Source of the DNA: Chryseobacterium capnotolerans
GTDB taxonomy: Bacteria > Bacteroidota > Bacteroidia > Flavobacteriales > Weeksellaceae
DNA length: 64,000 bases
Assembly (NCBI RefSeq): GCF_021278965.1
Contig: NZ_CP065589.1
Location: 1,183,001 to 1,247,000 of the forward strand
Direction of reading: 5' to 3'
A program made the translations under genes and the position numbers. Of the stretch, positions 19,545 through 28,144 are shown one piece after another (the first letter of the stretch is position 1; the number at the start of each line of letters is the position of its first letter). The notes below the pieces were generated by a model. The model was not told the DNA's origin, searched no databases, and was given only the letters and a program-made list of their open reading frames with translations.

Positions 19545-19676
19545 TTAGCTGCTGGTATTTCGGGCTTCATTTTCCCTGTATTTTCTTTTGTTCATTTTAT
19601 CCTCCCGTTTCTCTTTTGCGGATTTTGCGGGTGGAGTTTTATCTGATTTCTTTTTTCCGTCCTTTTCTTTTGACAT
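19545..19676 (-). CDS. 43-residue basic protein, first gene of the GH130-GT4 operon
   Basis: This short gene encodes 43 residues, almost all Lys, Glu, Arg, Asp, Ser and Pro (start MSKEKDGKKKSDKTPPAKSA). Its stop codon abuts the GH130 start, which argues for real translation. It is a soluble, probably disordered, strongly basic peptide. I do not know its function. It could be a nucleic-acid or polyanion binder, or simply a translated leader that sets GH130 expression. Confidence 0.5.
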   Translation of the reverse strand: MSKEKDGKKKSDKTPPAKSAKEKREDKMNKRKYRENEARNTSS

Positions 19677-19841
19677 TGTGAAATATTTTTTGTTACCTGT
19701 AAATTTCAATCATTAAAAAAGGAAAGCTTTGCAATTGTCTTTTAATTTGTTGTATAAATCATAGATATTTCCGATTGAATAGACTAACTTTGGATAAATA
19801 GCTGTTAATGAAATAATTGACAGGTATAAATCGTAAGGGAG

Positions 19842-20402
19842 ATGAAGTTGTATATAAAATATATGGTAAGTTTGCGCTGCAAAATGGTTGTCCATCAGGA
19901 ATTGGAAAAACTGGGCATCAAAAATGCTGTCGTCGATTTGGGAACAGTAGAATTATTGGATGATATTAGCTCAGAACAAAGACAAATCCTTAAAGAAAAT
20001 TTACTTAAAACAGGGCTTGAAGTATTAGATGATAAAAAAAGTATCCTGATAGAGAAAATAAAGAATGTAGTGATCGAAATGATTCATTATTCAGATGAGC
20101 TTCCAAAAGAAAATTTCTCAGATTATATAAGTGAAAAATTAGGATATGACTATACTTATCTTGCGAATACCTTTTCTGAAGTGAAAGGAATGACACTCCA
20201 GCATTTTATCATTATTAATAAAGTAGAAAAGGTAAAAGAACTGCTGTTGTATGATGAACTGAATCTTACAGAAATTTCTTATAAACTCAACTACAGCAGT
20301 GTGGCCCACCTTTCTAACCAGTTTAAAAAGATCACAGGGCTTTCTCCTTCATTTTATAAGCAGTTGAAACAAAGACGCCTTGGCAATCTGGAAGATTTAT
20401 AA
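19842..20402 (+). CDS. AraC-family regulator with an HMA-like N-terminal domain
   Basis: The 186-residue protein has an N-terminal part (about 1-75, starting MKLYIKYMVSLRCKMVVHQE) with a beta-alpha-beta pattern like a ferredoxin/heavy-metal-associated fold but without a CxxC metal motif. The C-terminal 100 residues hold the two HTH motifs of AraC/XylS regulators: DYISEKLGYDYTYLANTFSE and LTEISYKLNYSSVAHLSNQF, followed by KKITGLSPSFYKQ. It is probably a small DNA-binding regulator, divergent from the 43-residue/GH130/GT4 operon (about 165 bases between starts), and may control it; that link is inference. Confidence 0.8.
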   Translation: MKLYIKYMVSLRCKMVVHQELEKLGIKNAVVDLGTVELLDDISSEQRQILKENLLKTGLEVLDDKKSILIEKIKNVVIEMIHYSDELPKENFSDYISEKLGYDYTYLANTFSEVKGMTLQHFIIINKVEKVKELLLYDELNLTEISYKLNYSSVAHLSNQFKKITGLSPSFYKQLKQRRLGNLEDL

Positions 20403-20911
20403 AAGGTGTGATATATGTAAGATTATTTCGGATATATATAGCGTAGTCTATATTGAAACGGCCATCTTTGTAATATAATAATCAGGAATTTATCAGATCC
20501 ATTAAAGTTTATATCACCATAAATAATGCAAATTTTAGACTGGAAAATATAGCGAGCAGTTGAAAGTATACATCATACAAAATGCTGGTCTCCCCTATTT
20601 GAAAACATTGTAGTAGTAAAAAAAGATTGGGAAAAGCGAATATACACCATGATAAAATTAATAGACTTAGGGATTCTCAATTTTAATAATGAGCTTATTA
20701 AAATCTCTATAAAATAGGTAAATCTGTTTTCAGAAGGTTTTAATTAATTAAGGATAGGAACCTCTGGTTTCTATCCTTTTTAACCCTATTGATATATAAT
20801 ATATTGCATCCACTGAATCAACAAAAAGAAATCTGTTTGAACATCAATGAATAAACAACGTTTTTATATACAAAACAGGCTTTTCTTATTATCACCCTAA
20901 CGCTGGAAGTC
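20403..20911. other. 509-base AT-rich intergenic region with a terminator and a 22-codon frame
   Basis: No normal gene is seen. A 22-residue frame (20649-20717, MIKLIDLGILNFNNELIKIS and two more residues) ends 33 bases before an intrinsic terminator (20751-20781). The terminator is 349 bases after the AraC-type gene, so it may end that gene or a separate short transcript. Confidence 0.4.
20751..20781 (+). terminator. Intrinsic terminator in the 20.4-20.9 kb gap
   Basis: An 11-bp stem GGATAGGAACC / GGTTTCTATCC (one G-T pair) with a short loop is followed by TTTTT. Confidence 0.75.
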
Positions 20912-21181
20912 ATGAAAACAATACATCTTTTTCAATTTAAGAATTCCATTTCCCGAAAACATCCTTTTTTTAAGGAAGAATGCAGATTAGATAATTTAAA
21001 TGATTTAATGGCTTATGATCTTATGAACACTGAAAAAGTAACTGAGTTCATTATTGAGGTTCATGATGATTTTATTTTTGAAGATATGACCAGAGAAGAT
21101 CTTTTATCAATGTGCAGCAATGCCAAGGAAATGATTGAGCATTATTTTGTAACAACCATGAATGACTATGACGTTATCTGA
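20912..21181 (+). CDS. Unknown 89-residue protein, copy 2
   Basis: Paralogue of the minus-strand gene at 13511-13774. Conserved blocks are MKTIHLF, PFFKEE, VHDDF, EDLLSMC and IEHYFV. It is acidic, soluble and without known motifs. The copy differs from the first by small insertions in the middle (DNLNDLMAYDLMNTEKVTEF). Function is unknown. It is followed after 56 bases by the CinA-like gene, possibly in one transcript. Confidence 0.6.
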   Translation: MKTIHLFQFKNSISRKHPFFKEECRLDNLNDLMAYDLMNTEKVTEFIIEVHDDFIFEDMTREDLLSMCSNAKEMIEHYFVTTMNDYDVI

Positions 21182-21237
21182 ACATTGATTTCAGCAGCGT
21201 AAAAAGCTTTTTAGATTAACATTAAATTTTAGATGCC

Positions 21238-21732
21238 ATGAAATTTCAGCAAAGTTTACTTGATTATCTCAGTACTTCACTCATTACAATGAATGAAACG
21301 GTTTCTATAGCAGAAAGTGTAACCTCGGGGCTAATACAGCTGGCTTTTTCCCAAATGCCCAATGCAAAACTGTTTTACAAAGGAGGAATAACAACTTTTA
21401 CCTTACCTGAAAAAATTAACTTTTTAGATATCAATAGGATTGAAGTTGAGGAAAATGGCTTTGAGACCCAAAAAATGGCAAATACAATGGCTGTAAAGGT
21501 TGCTGAATCATTTGGAACAGATTGGGGTATTTCTTCTACGGGATATGCTGCATCTGTAAGAAATTCAGGGTTTAAAGTGTATTCATTCTGCTCATTCAGT
21601 TATAAGGGGGAGATTGTGCTTTCCAAACGCATAGAACTTCATGATAAGACTCAGGCATTAGATGCGCAGTTATATTATACGGAATTTATTTTAGGATGTT
21701 ATAAAAGTGCACTTAATCAGATCTTAATTTAA
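21238..21732 (+). CDS. CinA C-terminal domain (PncC-like) protein, divergent
   Basis: The 164-residue protein is one CinA_C domain. The AES-x-T-x-G motif is present as SIAESVTSGLIQLAFSQMPN (about 23-42), followed by YKGGITTFTLPEKINFLDI. PncC enzymes deamidate nicotinamide mononucleotide in NAD recycling. Here the usual AESCTGG is AESVTSG and the TGIAGP loop is TGYAAS, so key active-site loops are altered and activity is doubtful. No N-terminal MoCF domain is present. Confidence 0.72.
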   Translation: MKFQQSLLDYLSTSLITMNETVSIAESVTSGLIQLAFSQMPNAKLFYKGGITTFTLPEKINFLDINRIEVEENGFETQKMANTMAVKVAESFGTDWGISSTGYAASVRNSGFKVYSFCSFSYKGEIVLSKRIELHDKTQALDAQLYYTEFILGCYKSALNQILI

Positions 21733-21761
21733 TCTCAGTTCAGAATAAAAATTACAGGTTT

Positions 21762-21803
21762 GAAGCCAGGAGATGGAAGCCAGAAGTTGGAAGCCAGAAG
21801 TTA
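21762..21803. repeat. Three tandem copies of a 14-base unit
   Basis: Units are GAAGCCAGGAGATG, GAAGCCAGAAGTTG and GAAGCCAGAAGTTA, directly joined. Purine-rich repeats of this kind occur between genes in this group of bacteria. Confidence 0.8.
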
Positions 21804-22064
21804 TGAAAACTATCATTTTAATTTTCTTACGGACTCAGGTTTTCAAGATTCAACACTCTTAATGAGGCATTTAAAAAAGTTGATAAAAAGCCCTAAAGAA
21901 TTATATTTGAATAAATAGCAACTGGTTTATTTATAATGTGATAGTATCTGTTAACTGCAGTGAATTAACCTATAAAATCTTGAAGTTTTTACTTTAGAAT
22001 TGAGGAATAAAACTGGGGACAAATTCAAGTAATTTAAAACGTTAATTTCTTTATTTAAAATACG

Positions 22065-22089
22065 TAAAGCGCTGTAAAATAGCGCTTTA
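22065..22089 (-). terminator. Hairpin after mnmE, possible terminator
   Basis: A 9-bp perfect stem TAAAGCGCT / AGCGCTTTA with a 7-base loop lies 65 bases beyond the mnmE stop. The T run after it on the minus strand is interrupted, so termination strength is uncertain. Confidence 0.45.
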
Positions 22090-22153
22090 TGTGATATTTT
22101 CTAAATTTCATTAATTTTAATGCAAGTTGTTGGTTTTCAATGGTTTGTTCTGG

Positions 22154-23539
22154 TTATTTCCCGATACAAAACTTAGAGAAAATATTTCCCAGCACTTCAT
22201 CATTTGTAACCTCACCAGATATCTCCCCAAGATGTTCCAAAGCATTTCTCAGTTCATAAGCCAGTAACTCTGTAGAAATCTGGAAGGAAATTGCCTCTTT
22301 TACCTTGTTTACGGCATCCAAAGACTTTTGTAAAGCTTCGAAGTGGCGCTGGTTAGTGATAACCACATTATTCTCTTGTGATTTTAGCTGTTCAACGTAA
22401 GAAGATAATTCATTCTTAAGATCCTGAATGTTTTGATTCTCAACAGCAGATATTTTGATAAAATCAAATTCATGCGAAATTGCTTTTCTGAAAATATCTT
22501 CCACTGTTTCGTATTTTGTTGGAGTAACTTCGTCAATTTTGGTTGCGCAGATAATTAATTTCAGATCTTCTCTCAATAAAGATTGGATCATTTCAATATC
22601 TTCGGAGAAATCTTCAGTAGCAGCATCAGTCAAATAAACTAAAATATTGGCATTTTCTACCTTTTCCTTAGCTTTTTTCACACCAATGGCTTCAATTTCA
22701 TCCACTGTTTCGCGTAATCCTGCAGTGTCAATTAAGCGGAAGGCATGGCCTTTAATATGAAGAACCTCTTCAATCGTATCTCTTGTGGTTCCTGCGATAT
22801 TACTTACAATCGCTCTTTCCTCTTTCAGTAAAGCATTGAGTAGGGTAGATTTCCCTGCATTAGGTTTTCCGATAATCGCAACGGCAGTACCATTTTTAAT
22901 GGCATTTCCATATTGAAAACTCTCGATTAGGGAATTTAATTTTAAATCAATTTTATCCAATAATCCGCTTAAAGCAGTTCTGTCAGCAAATTCTACATCT
23001 TCTTCAGCAAAATCCAGTTCCAATTCGATAAGAGAAACAAAGTTCAGAAGATCAGTTCTTAATAACGATATTTCGTTGGTGATTCCACCTTTTAGCTGGT
23101 TGATGGCTACTTTTCTGGAGGCTTCATTTTCAGAAGCAATTACATCTGCAATCGCTTCTGCCTGAGAAAGGTCAATCCTTCCATTGATGAATGCACGAAG
23201 CGTAAATTCTCCGGCTTTGGCCATTCTTGCTCCATTTTTTATAAGAGTTTCAAGAATACGTTTTCCGATATGTGGAGAGCCGTGAAAGGCAATTTCTACA
23301 GAATTTTCTGTAGTGAAACTTTTTGGTGCCAGGAAAATAGAAAGCATGATTTCATCAATAGCTTCTTCACCGTCCATAAAATACCCGTAGTGAATAGTAT
23401 GGGATTTCTGTTTCTCCAGCTTTTTTGCAGGAAAACTTTTCTGAACTATGGGTAAAACATCATTTCCGGAAACTCTGATAATGCCTAAAGCACCTATTCC
23501 ATTGGCTGTAGCCAGTGCACAAATAGTATCGTTATTCAT
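22154..23539 (-). CDS. mnmE: tRNA uridine-5-carboxymethylaminomethyl modification GTPase MnmE
   Basis: The 461-residue protein has the full MnmE layout: N-terminal tetrahydrofolate-binding domain (TICALATANGIGALGIIRVS), central helical domain, inserted Ras-like G domain with P-loop GKPNAGKSTLLNALL (about 222-236), GTTRDT, DTAGLRET and TKIDE, and the C-terminal FCIGK with the catalytic Cys. With MnmG it modifies the wobble uridine of tRNAs. The length matches the family. It is a single gene here. Confidence 0.96.
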   Translation of the reverse strand: MNNDTICALATANGIGALGIIRVSGNDVLPIVQKSFPAKKLEKQKSHTIHYGYFMDGEEAIDEIMLSIFLAPKSFTTENSVEIAFHGSPHIGKRILETLIKNGARMAKAGEFTLRAFINGRIDLSQAEAIADVIASENEASRKVAINQLKGGITNEISLLRTDLLNFVSLIELELDFAEEDVEFADRTALSGLLDKIDLKLNSLIESFQYGNAIKNGTAVAIIGKPNAGKSTLLNALLKEERAIVSNIAGTTRDTIEEVLHIKGHAFRLIDTAGLRETVDEIEAIGVKKAKEKVENANILVYLTDAATEDFSEDIEMIQSLLREDLKLIICATKIDEVTPTKYETVEDIFRKAISHEFDFIKISAVENQNIQDLKNELSSYVEQLKSQENNVVITNQRHFEALQKSLDAVNKVKEAISFQISTELLAYELRNALEHLGEISGEVTNDEVLGNIFSKFCIGK

Positions 23540-24290
23540 GGTGCAAATTTACGGTTTTTAATGCAAATTTTACAGCAGTACCATATGTATTGTCTATACT
23601 TTATATTGGGAGAGGTTGCTGAGGAATGTCATTGTGTTTTCTGGATGTTATGTTTGAAACATACAAAATACGGTGATGGTAAATTTTAAAGTTAAATAGG
23701 ATTGTGATTTTCAAAAACATCCATTGGTATTAATTGGATACTTGCTGCTCTTACTTTTTGTGATAATATCTTTAGATGATACCAGAAAAAGAAGCCCACT
23801 GTTGATATCGTTAGAAGTTGCTTTGATAGATAAATTTTATAATATCAATTTTTTGTGTTTTAACATCTAAAAAGTATGGATTATAGAATGATTGAAGTGT
23901 TTTTTGGACTGATAATATAATGTATTTCATAAATCGTACAATATTGATACATATTGTTTTATGTTTTTCAAAATTTACCTTTTTTGAAGGTAATAAGCCA
24001 ATACATACTTGTGATAATATTGAATTTTTAAATAATCTAAAAAGATTTCTTAAATATATGTAGTTTTAAGTTGTGTAAAATGTTGTTTTTCAGTGGTTTG
24101 TTTTTGTTTTTAAATTAAACATTACAAAATATATTTTTTGTTTAAACAAAATCGGCATGGTATTCTATTGGTATTTAGAATAATAATTGAAGTTTGGTAT
24201 ATTAATTGTTGGGTAGGGATTCGATGATGTAAAAAAAACACATATTTTTTCTTAAAATATGAATAATCTGTTAATTTAGCATAAATACAT
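23540..24290. other. 751-base AT-rich intergenic region
   Basis: No coding frame or clear RNA is seen. It is divergent space between mnmE and the secreted protein gene and must hold both promoters. A TAATTTAG box about 15 bases before the 24291 start resembles the -7 element. The length is unusual for this window. Confidence 0.5.
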
Positions 24291-25346
24291 ATGAACTACT
24301 TAAATTTTTTCGATTTTAATAAAAAAATCGTTTTTTTATTAATGACTGCCTTCTACAGTCTGGTATATGCTCAGACATGTACACCTTATACGGGGCAAGT
24401 CATGACAGCTGGAAGTACTTATTGTATTGATGGTGGATATACTACATTAAGTGTTGTTACTATTCCTAATGGTGCTACGCTTATTGTAAAATCCGGACAG
24501 TTTCAGGTTTCAGGTATTCAGGTAATGGGAAATCTGGAAATTGGGGATGGAGCCAGTGTAAAATCTAATGGATCTATTCAGATTGGAACCCATGGTTCTC
24601 AGCAAAATTCAAAAGTTACACTGGGAACAAAATCATTTCTTTCTCTTACAGGATCAGTTACTCAGGGAGATCCAACTTTTGGAGGTTTTTTTCCGGGGAC
24701 AACGTCTATGATAGAAATGGGAACAAGCAGTGTAGTGGAGATATGCGGAACATTTACCCAGCAGTCAAAAACTTATCCATCTGTTAAGTATGTAGGGGTT
24801 CCTACTGGAAAAGCGTATTGTATTGCAAAAGCACAAGTAAATGGTGTTGGTGATGGTGCAGTTATCAGTAATGATAGCCAGATTGTAGCTATTGCTATGG
24901 GAAGTGTTACAGATCTTGGTGCTGGCGGAGCAAGTTTCTGTGGTCCTAATGCTACTTCTGCTACATGTCCGTCACTTTGGCCAAATGGTTTGTCTAACGA
25001 TCCTAACAGTTGTGGCAACGCACCTACAATTATTGATGATATGGATGATTTCTGTACAAAACCTGGTGCAGCAGGAGCACCTGATGGATTTACGAAATTC
25101 GGAATTACCATTCAGCAAAAAAACAGTGCATGGCCGGAAAATATTCCTAATGGTTTCGTTGCTATGGAAGCAAAAAACAAAGGTTTTGTGATTACAAGAG
25201 TTCAGCACGTAAGTCAGACACCACAATCAGGAGATGCTATTGCTGATCCGAAAGAAGGAATGTTGGTATACGATCTTCAGGATAAATGTGTGAAGTTATA
25301 TAATGGCGCTGAATGGAAATGTATAGAAAGAAGCTGTAATGATTAA
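24291..25346 (+). CDS. Secreted protein of unknown function with beta-helix-like repeats
   Basis: The 351-residue protein has a signal peptide (IVFLLMTAFYSLVYA, cleaved near residue 27). Its N-terminal half is a ladder of short strands such as NGATLIVKSGQFQVSGIQVM and GDGASVKSNGSIQIG, as in beta-helix surface proteins. It has paired Cys residues. The C-terminal 50 residues carry the motif GMLVYDLQDKCVKLYNGAEW, which also occurs in the next gene. There is no T9SS sorting domain. It is probably exported and forms an operon with the next gene (17-base gap). Function is unknown. Confidence 0.65.
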   Translation: MNYLNFFDFNKKIVFLLMTAFYSLVYAQTCTPYTGQVMTAGSTYCIDGGYTTLSVVTIPNGATLIVKSGQFQVSGIQVMGNLEIGDGASVKSNGSIQIGTHGSQQNSKVTLGTKSFLSLTGSVTQGDPTFGGFFPGTTSMIEMGTSSVVEICGTFTQQSKTYPSVKYVGVPTGKAYCIAKAQVNGVGDGAVISNDSQIVAIAMGSVTDLGAGGASFCGPNATSATCPSLWPNGLSNDPNSCGNAPTIIDDMDDFCTKPGAAGAPDGFTKFGITIQQKNSAWPENIPNGFVAMEAKNKGFVITRVQHVSQTPQSGDAIADPKEGMLVYDLQDKCVKLYNGAEWKCIERSCND

Positions 25347-25363
25347 TTTAAGAATTTAAAAGG

Positions 25364-25879
25364 ATGAAAAATATAAAAAATATAAGCATAGCAGCCGCTC
25401 TTGTTGTTTTTAATCTTTCTGTTGCACAGGTAGCAATAGGAAAGCAGGCAGTAGATGGAAACAGTACAGTTCTGGATTTCGATAACGTATCCGGAAATAC
25501 AAAAGGATTGATCCTTCCTGCTACTTCTGGCCTTCCAACCGGATCTCTGGTAAATGGAACATTTGTTTTTGATGTCAATGATAAAAAAGTAAAGGTTTAC
25601 GAGAATGATGTATGGAAGCCTTTATCTGATGCTGGCAGCTCAAGTGCTGTTGTTGCGAACAATTCTGCTGAGGTGGGGCAAGGAGTGATTATTGGAGCAA
25701 CCTCCAGTACAGCAGACGGAGTATTGATATTGGAATCTCCTGATAAAGCAATGATTCTTCCTCAGGTTGCAGTTCCTCATGTTAATGTAAAAAGCCCATA
25801 TCCAGGAATGATGTGTTATGATACAGCTAGCAAAACATTAGCAGTATTTGACGGATCAGTCTGGAATTATTGGAAATAA
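25364..25879 (+). CDS. Secreted protein with two VYDG-x-W motifs, partner of the preceding gene
   Basis: The 171-residue protein has a signal peptide (SIAAALVVFNLSVAQ). Two segments, TFVFDVNDKKVKVYENDVWK (about 66-85) and MMCYDTASKTLAVFDGSVWN (about 150-169), match the C-terminal motif of the preceding protein. Blocks of the type GLILPATSGLP and AMILPQVAVPHV precede them. This resembles the short repeated C-terminal elements of many Flavobacteria surface proteins whose role is not known. A strong terminator follows. Confidence 0.65.
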   Translation: MKNIKNISIAAALVVFNLSVAQVAIGKQAVDGNSTVLDFDNVSGNTKGLILPATSGLPTGSLVNGTFVFDVNDKKVKVYENDVWKPLSDAGSSSAVVANNSAEVGQGVIIGATSSTADGVLILESPDKAMILPQVAVPHVNVKSPYPGMMCYDTASKTLAVFDGSVWNYWK

Positions 25880-25940
25880 AATATAGAATAGCAATTATTT
25901 TCCGGGAAACCGGTATATATAAGTTTATAATGTGTATTGA

Positions 25941-25974
25941 AGCAGTGGTATAGATCTATGCCACTGCTTTTTTT
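25941..25974 (+). terminator. Terminator of the secreted-protein pair
   Basis: A 14-bp stem AGCAGTGGTATAGA / TCTATGCCACTGCT with almost no loop is followed by seven T. Confidence 0.88.
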
Positions 25975-25987
25975 ATGATGTTTTTAT

Positions 25988-26026
25988 AAAAAAAGAGAGA
26001 TTACGAACTTTCAAGTGTAATCTCTC
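25988..26026 (-). terminator. Intrinsic terminator on the minus strand with no gene before it
   Basis: Read on the minus strand, a 10-bp stem GAGAGATTAC / GTAATCTCTC with a 12-base loop is followed by seven T. The nearest minus-strand gene ends about 690 bases away, so it probably ends the separate short transcript described at 25988-26350. Confidence 0.8.
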
Positions 26027-26350
26027 AATTAAACAAATAATATAAGTTGTAATATTCTCAGCTTTCTATGAAAAGATGGATCATTATTCTGAGATATTGT
26101 TTCATCATAGGTTGTTGTGTTAATAGGCCTCTTTTTATTTGTGTTTTTAGTTAATATTATTTGTTTAGTTTTTAAAATAAATCCCACCCCTCTAGATTTT
26201 CATCGTTTGTGTTTGTCATTTGTGTTCTTAATACTTTTATTAGATTAAAGTTAAAAGTGTTGCAGAGGGGGAGGGTATTATAATAATTCTTTTAAATTGT
26301 ATACTTTAATTTATATTTATTCTTTAATGGTGCTTATTAATATTTTTCAC
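25988..26350 (-). ncRNA. Putative orphan small RNA or small-peptide transcript
   Basis: A promoter-like pair (CAAA 26384-26387 and CAAACATA 26355-26362 on the plus strand, that is TTTG-N21-TATGTTTG on the minus strand) points to a start near 26348, and a strong terminator ends at 25988: about 360 bases. Inside, a C-rich stretch (26264-26275) can pair with a G-rich stretch (26183-26193; CCCCTCT/AGAGGGG plus CCC/GGG), a GC-rich stem in very AT-rich DNA. A 15-residue frame (26172-26219, MTNTNDENLEGWDLF) lies across the G-rich arm. It is not RNase P, tmRNA or SRP RNA by eye. Confidence 0.4.
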
Positions 26351-26354
26351 ATGG

Positions 26355-26387
26355 CAAACATATTCAATAATGATAAATATTTCCAAA
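26355..26387 (-). promoter_or_regulatory. Bacteroidota-type promoter before the orphan transcript
   Basis: On the minus strand TTTG, 21 bases, then TATGTTTG, close to the TTTG-N19-TAnnTTTG consensus. Confidence 0.5.
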
Positions 26388-26717
26388 AAATTGCATACGA
26401 CATAGCTACACTATAGCTACTACCAGTTATTTAATGTATTGATTTATAGTATTTTAAAAGATGATGGTTAAAGTCTGAATATTGGTTTTTATAAAATAAA
26501 AACTAAAAACTCTTCACGGAAAAAACATTTTTTTGATCTTAACTTCTGTTGTTTTTTAATAAAAAGAATCTTTAAAATGGAAATTTTATAGGGTGTGTTA
26601 TGCGATGAATATTATTAAAAAGGCAGGCTTAAATGAATTATCATGTAAGCTTCATAAAAAAAATCTGCCATTGGGTATTGGTGGGAAATATATTGTGTAA
26701 ATAATAGTGTTTCAAAA

Positions 26718-28144
26718 TTATAAGGAAGTAAAAAAGCTGTAAAGATCTGTTTCGGAAGGAATATAAAGTTTTTTTCTAAGCCTGCCTTTTTTGTTTGTAC
26801 AGATCTGTGCTGTATAAAAGTAAAATCTGCAATGTCTTTTGATGAAAAGCCAAGCCAGATCATGGCGCATAAAGACAACTCCGATTTTGTAAGCTGTGGA
26901 TTGATTTTTAAAATATTCTGAATTAAAGCTGGATTGATCTCTTCAAATCTCTTAATGAACTTTAGATCATTGCTCTTGGCAAGATCCAATAATTCTGCAA
27001 AATCTTCCTTAGAAATTCTTTCCTTTGCAGCGAAAGTTATGGTATTTGATTTTTCAGGGTGTTTATTTTGTTTCTTATATTTTCTTTTTCTGATCACTAG
27101 AAATAAAATAGTAGCAGCAATAAGGATAAATGCACCAATGGATATAAAAATGATATTATTGTTATCCTTGTTTTTTTGTTCAATAATTTCGCTTAGTGAA
27201 AGGTCAATGGCTTCATTTCCAGATACTTTTAGTTTGTGGTCCAGTTCCTCAGCTTTAGAGGCGTAAGAGTCTTGCATTGCCTTGTTATTGAGATTTTTAT
27301 ATACAAAAGAGATCTCTTGGTAAAGGTCTGGTAATTTGTTGATTCTTTTTGTTTTAATTAAAATATCCGCCGCCTTTTCATAGAACGATAATGCTTTTTC
27401 ATATTGTTTTTTTTCAGAAAGGAGATCTGCATAAAAAGAGTAAATGATTCCCTGTCTTACAGTTCCATATTCGGAATCTTTAAGAAGAGATAATGCTTTG
27501 TCATTATAAAAAGTCGCAGAATCAAGATTTTTGGTCTGTTGTAAGTGATAATTCCCAATCAGGGAAGCATTAAGAGCAGAAGGATCCATACTGAAGCCTA
27601 TGTGGCGGTAGATTAATGCTGAGTCTTTATAGGTAGAAGAAATAAAATCAGCTCTTTGCTCATACGTATTTCCTAGCAGCCAGCCTTTTTCATTGAGTTT
27701 TTTACCGTAATGAATGGCTTTGGCATTATAACTTAATGCCGTATTAACCAATCCGGTTACATAATTAAGCTGGCCATACTCATGGTAGAGTTTAGCATAA
27801 AGAAAATTATCATTAAGCCGGGTCGTGATTTTTTCTGCCGATTTCAGGTATTCATGACTGGCTTTATATTTTCCCAACATGCCATATGTATTGGCGAGAT
27901 TAATATATCCTAAAGCTTCTCCTTTTGAATATCCGTTTTCTTTTGACTGTTGGATGATTTCATTATTCAGAGCAATAAGTTCTGTATCTTTTCCTTCAAG
28001 CCTTAGTTGTTCATTTTTTTTCAGTAAAGCATTGTCGATCTCCCGAACATCAATTTTTTTATCACAGCTTCCCAATGAAATTGCAATAAAAATAAATAAA
28101 AATATAGGGTGATTTTTTAAATTGATATCATTGATGTGGTTCAT
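26718..28144 (-). pseudogene. TPR-transmembrane-HTH regulator, paralogue 2, single homopolymer frameshift
   Basis: As read, the frame runs on to 26615, but its last about 60 residues are out of frame. Adding one A to the A6 run (plus-strand T run 26787-26792) gives KKGRLRKKLYIPSETDLYSF and a stop at 26718, ending just like the paralogue at 4518-6018; the result is 475 residues. Layout: lipoprotein-like signal (FIFIAISLGSC), TPR repeats to about 310, one membrane helix (IIFISIGAFILIAATILFLV), then a C-terminal HTH (KSELSLCAMIWLGFSSKDIA). It is probably a transmembrane one-component transcription regulator. Only the final HTH helix is affected by the shift. Confidence 0.75.

Larger units (their letters stand above)
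21733..22153. other. 421-base intergenic region with a 14-base tandem repeat and a hairpin
   Basis: No gene is seen. It holds three tandem 14-base units (21762-21803) and a 9-bp hairpin (22065-22089) beyond the mnmE stop. Confidence 0.5.

Noticed and set aside
21762..21803. CRISPR-like repeats
   Set aside because: Only three directly joined 14-base units with no spacers.
26615..26717. C-terminal extension of the second TPR/HTH regulator
   Set aside because: It is out-of-frame read-through after the 26787-26792 homopolymer; the restored frame stops at 26718, matching the paralogue.
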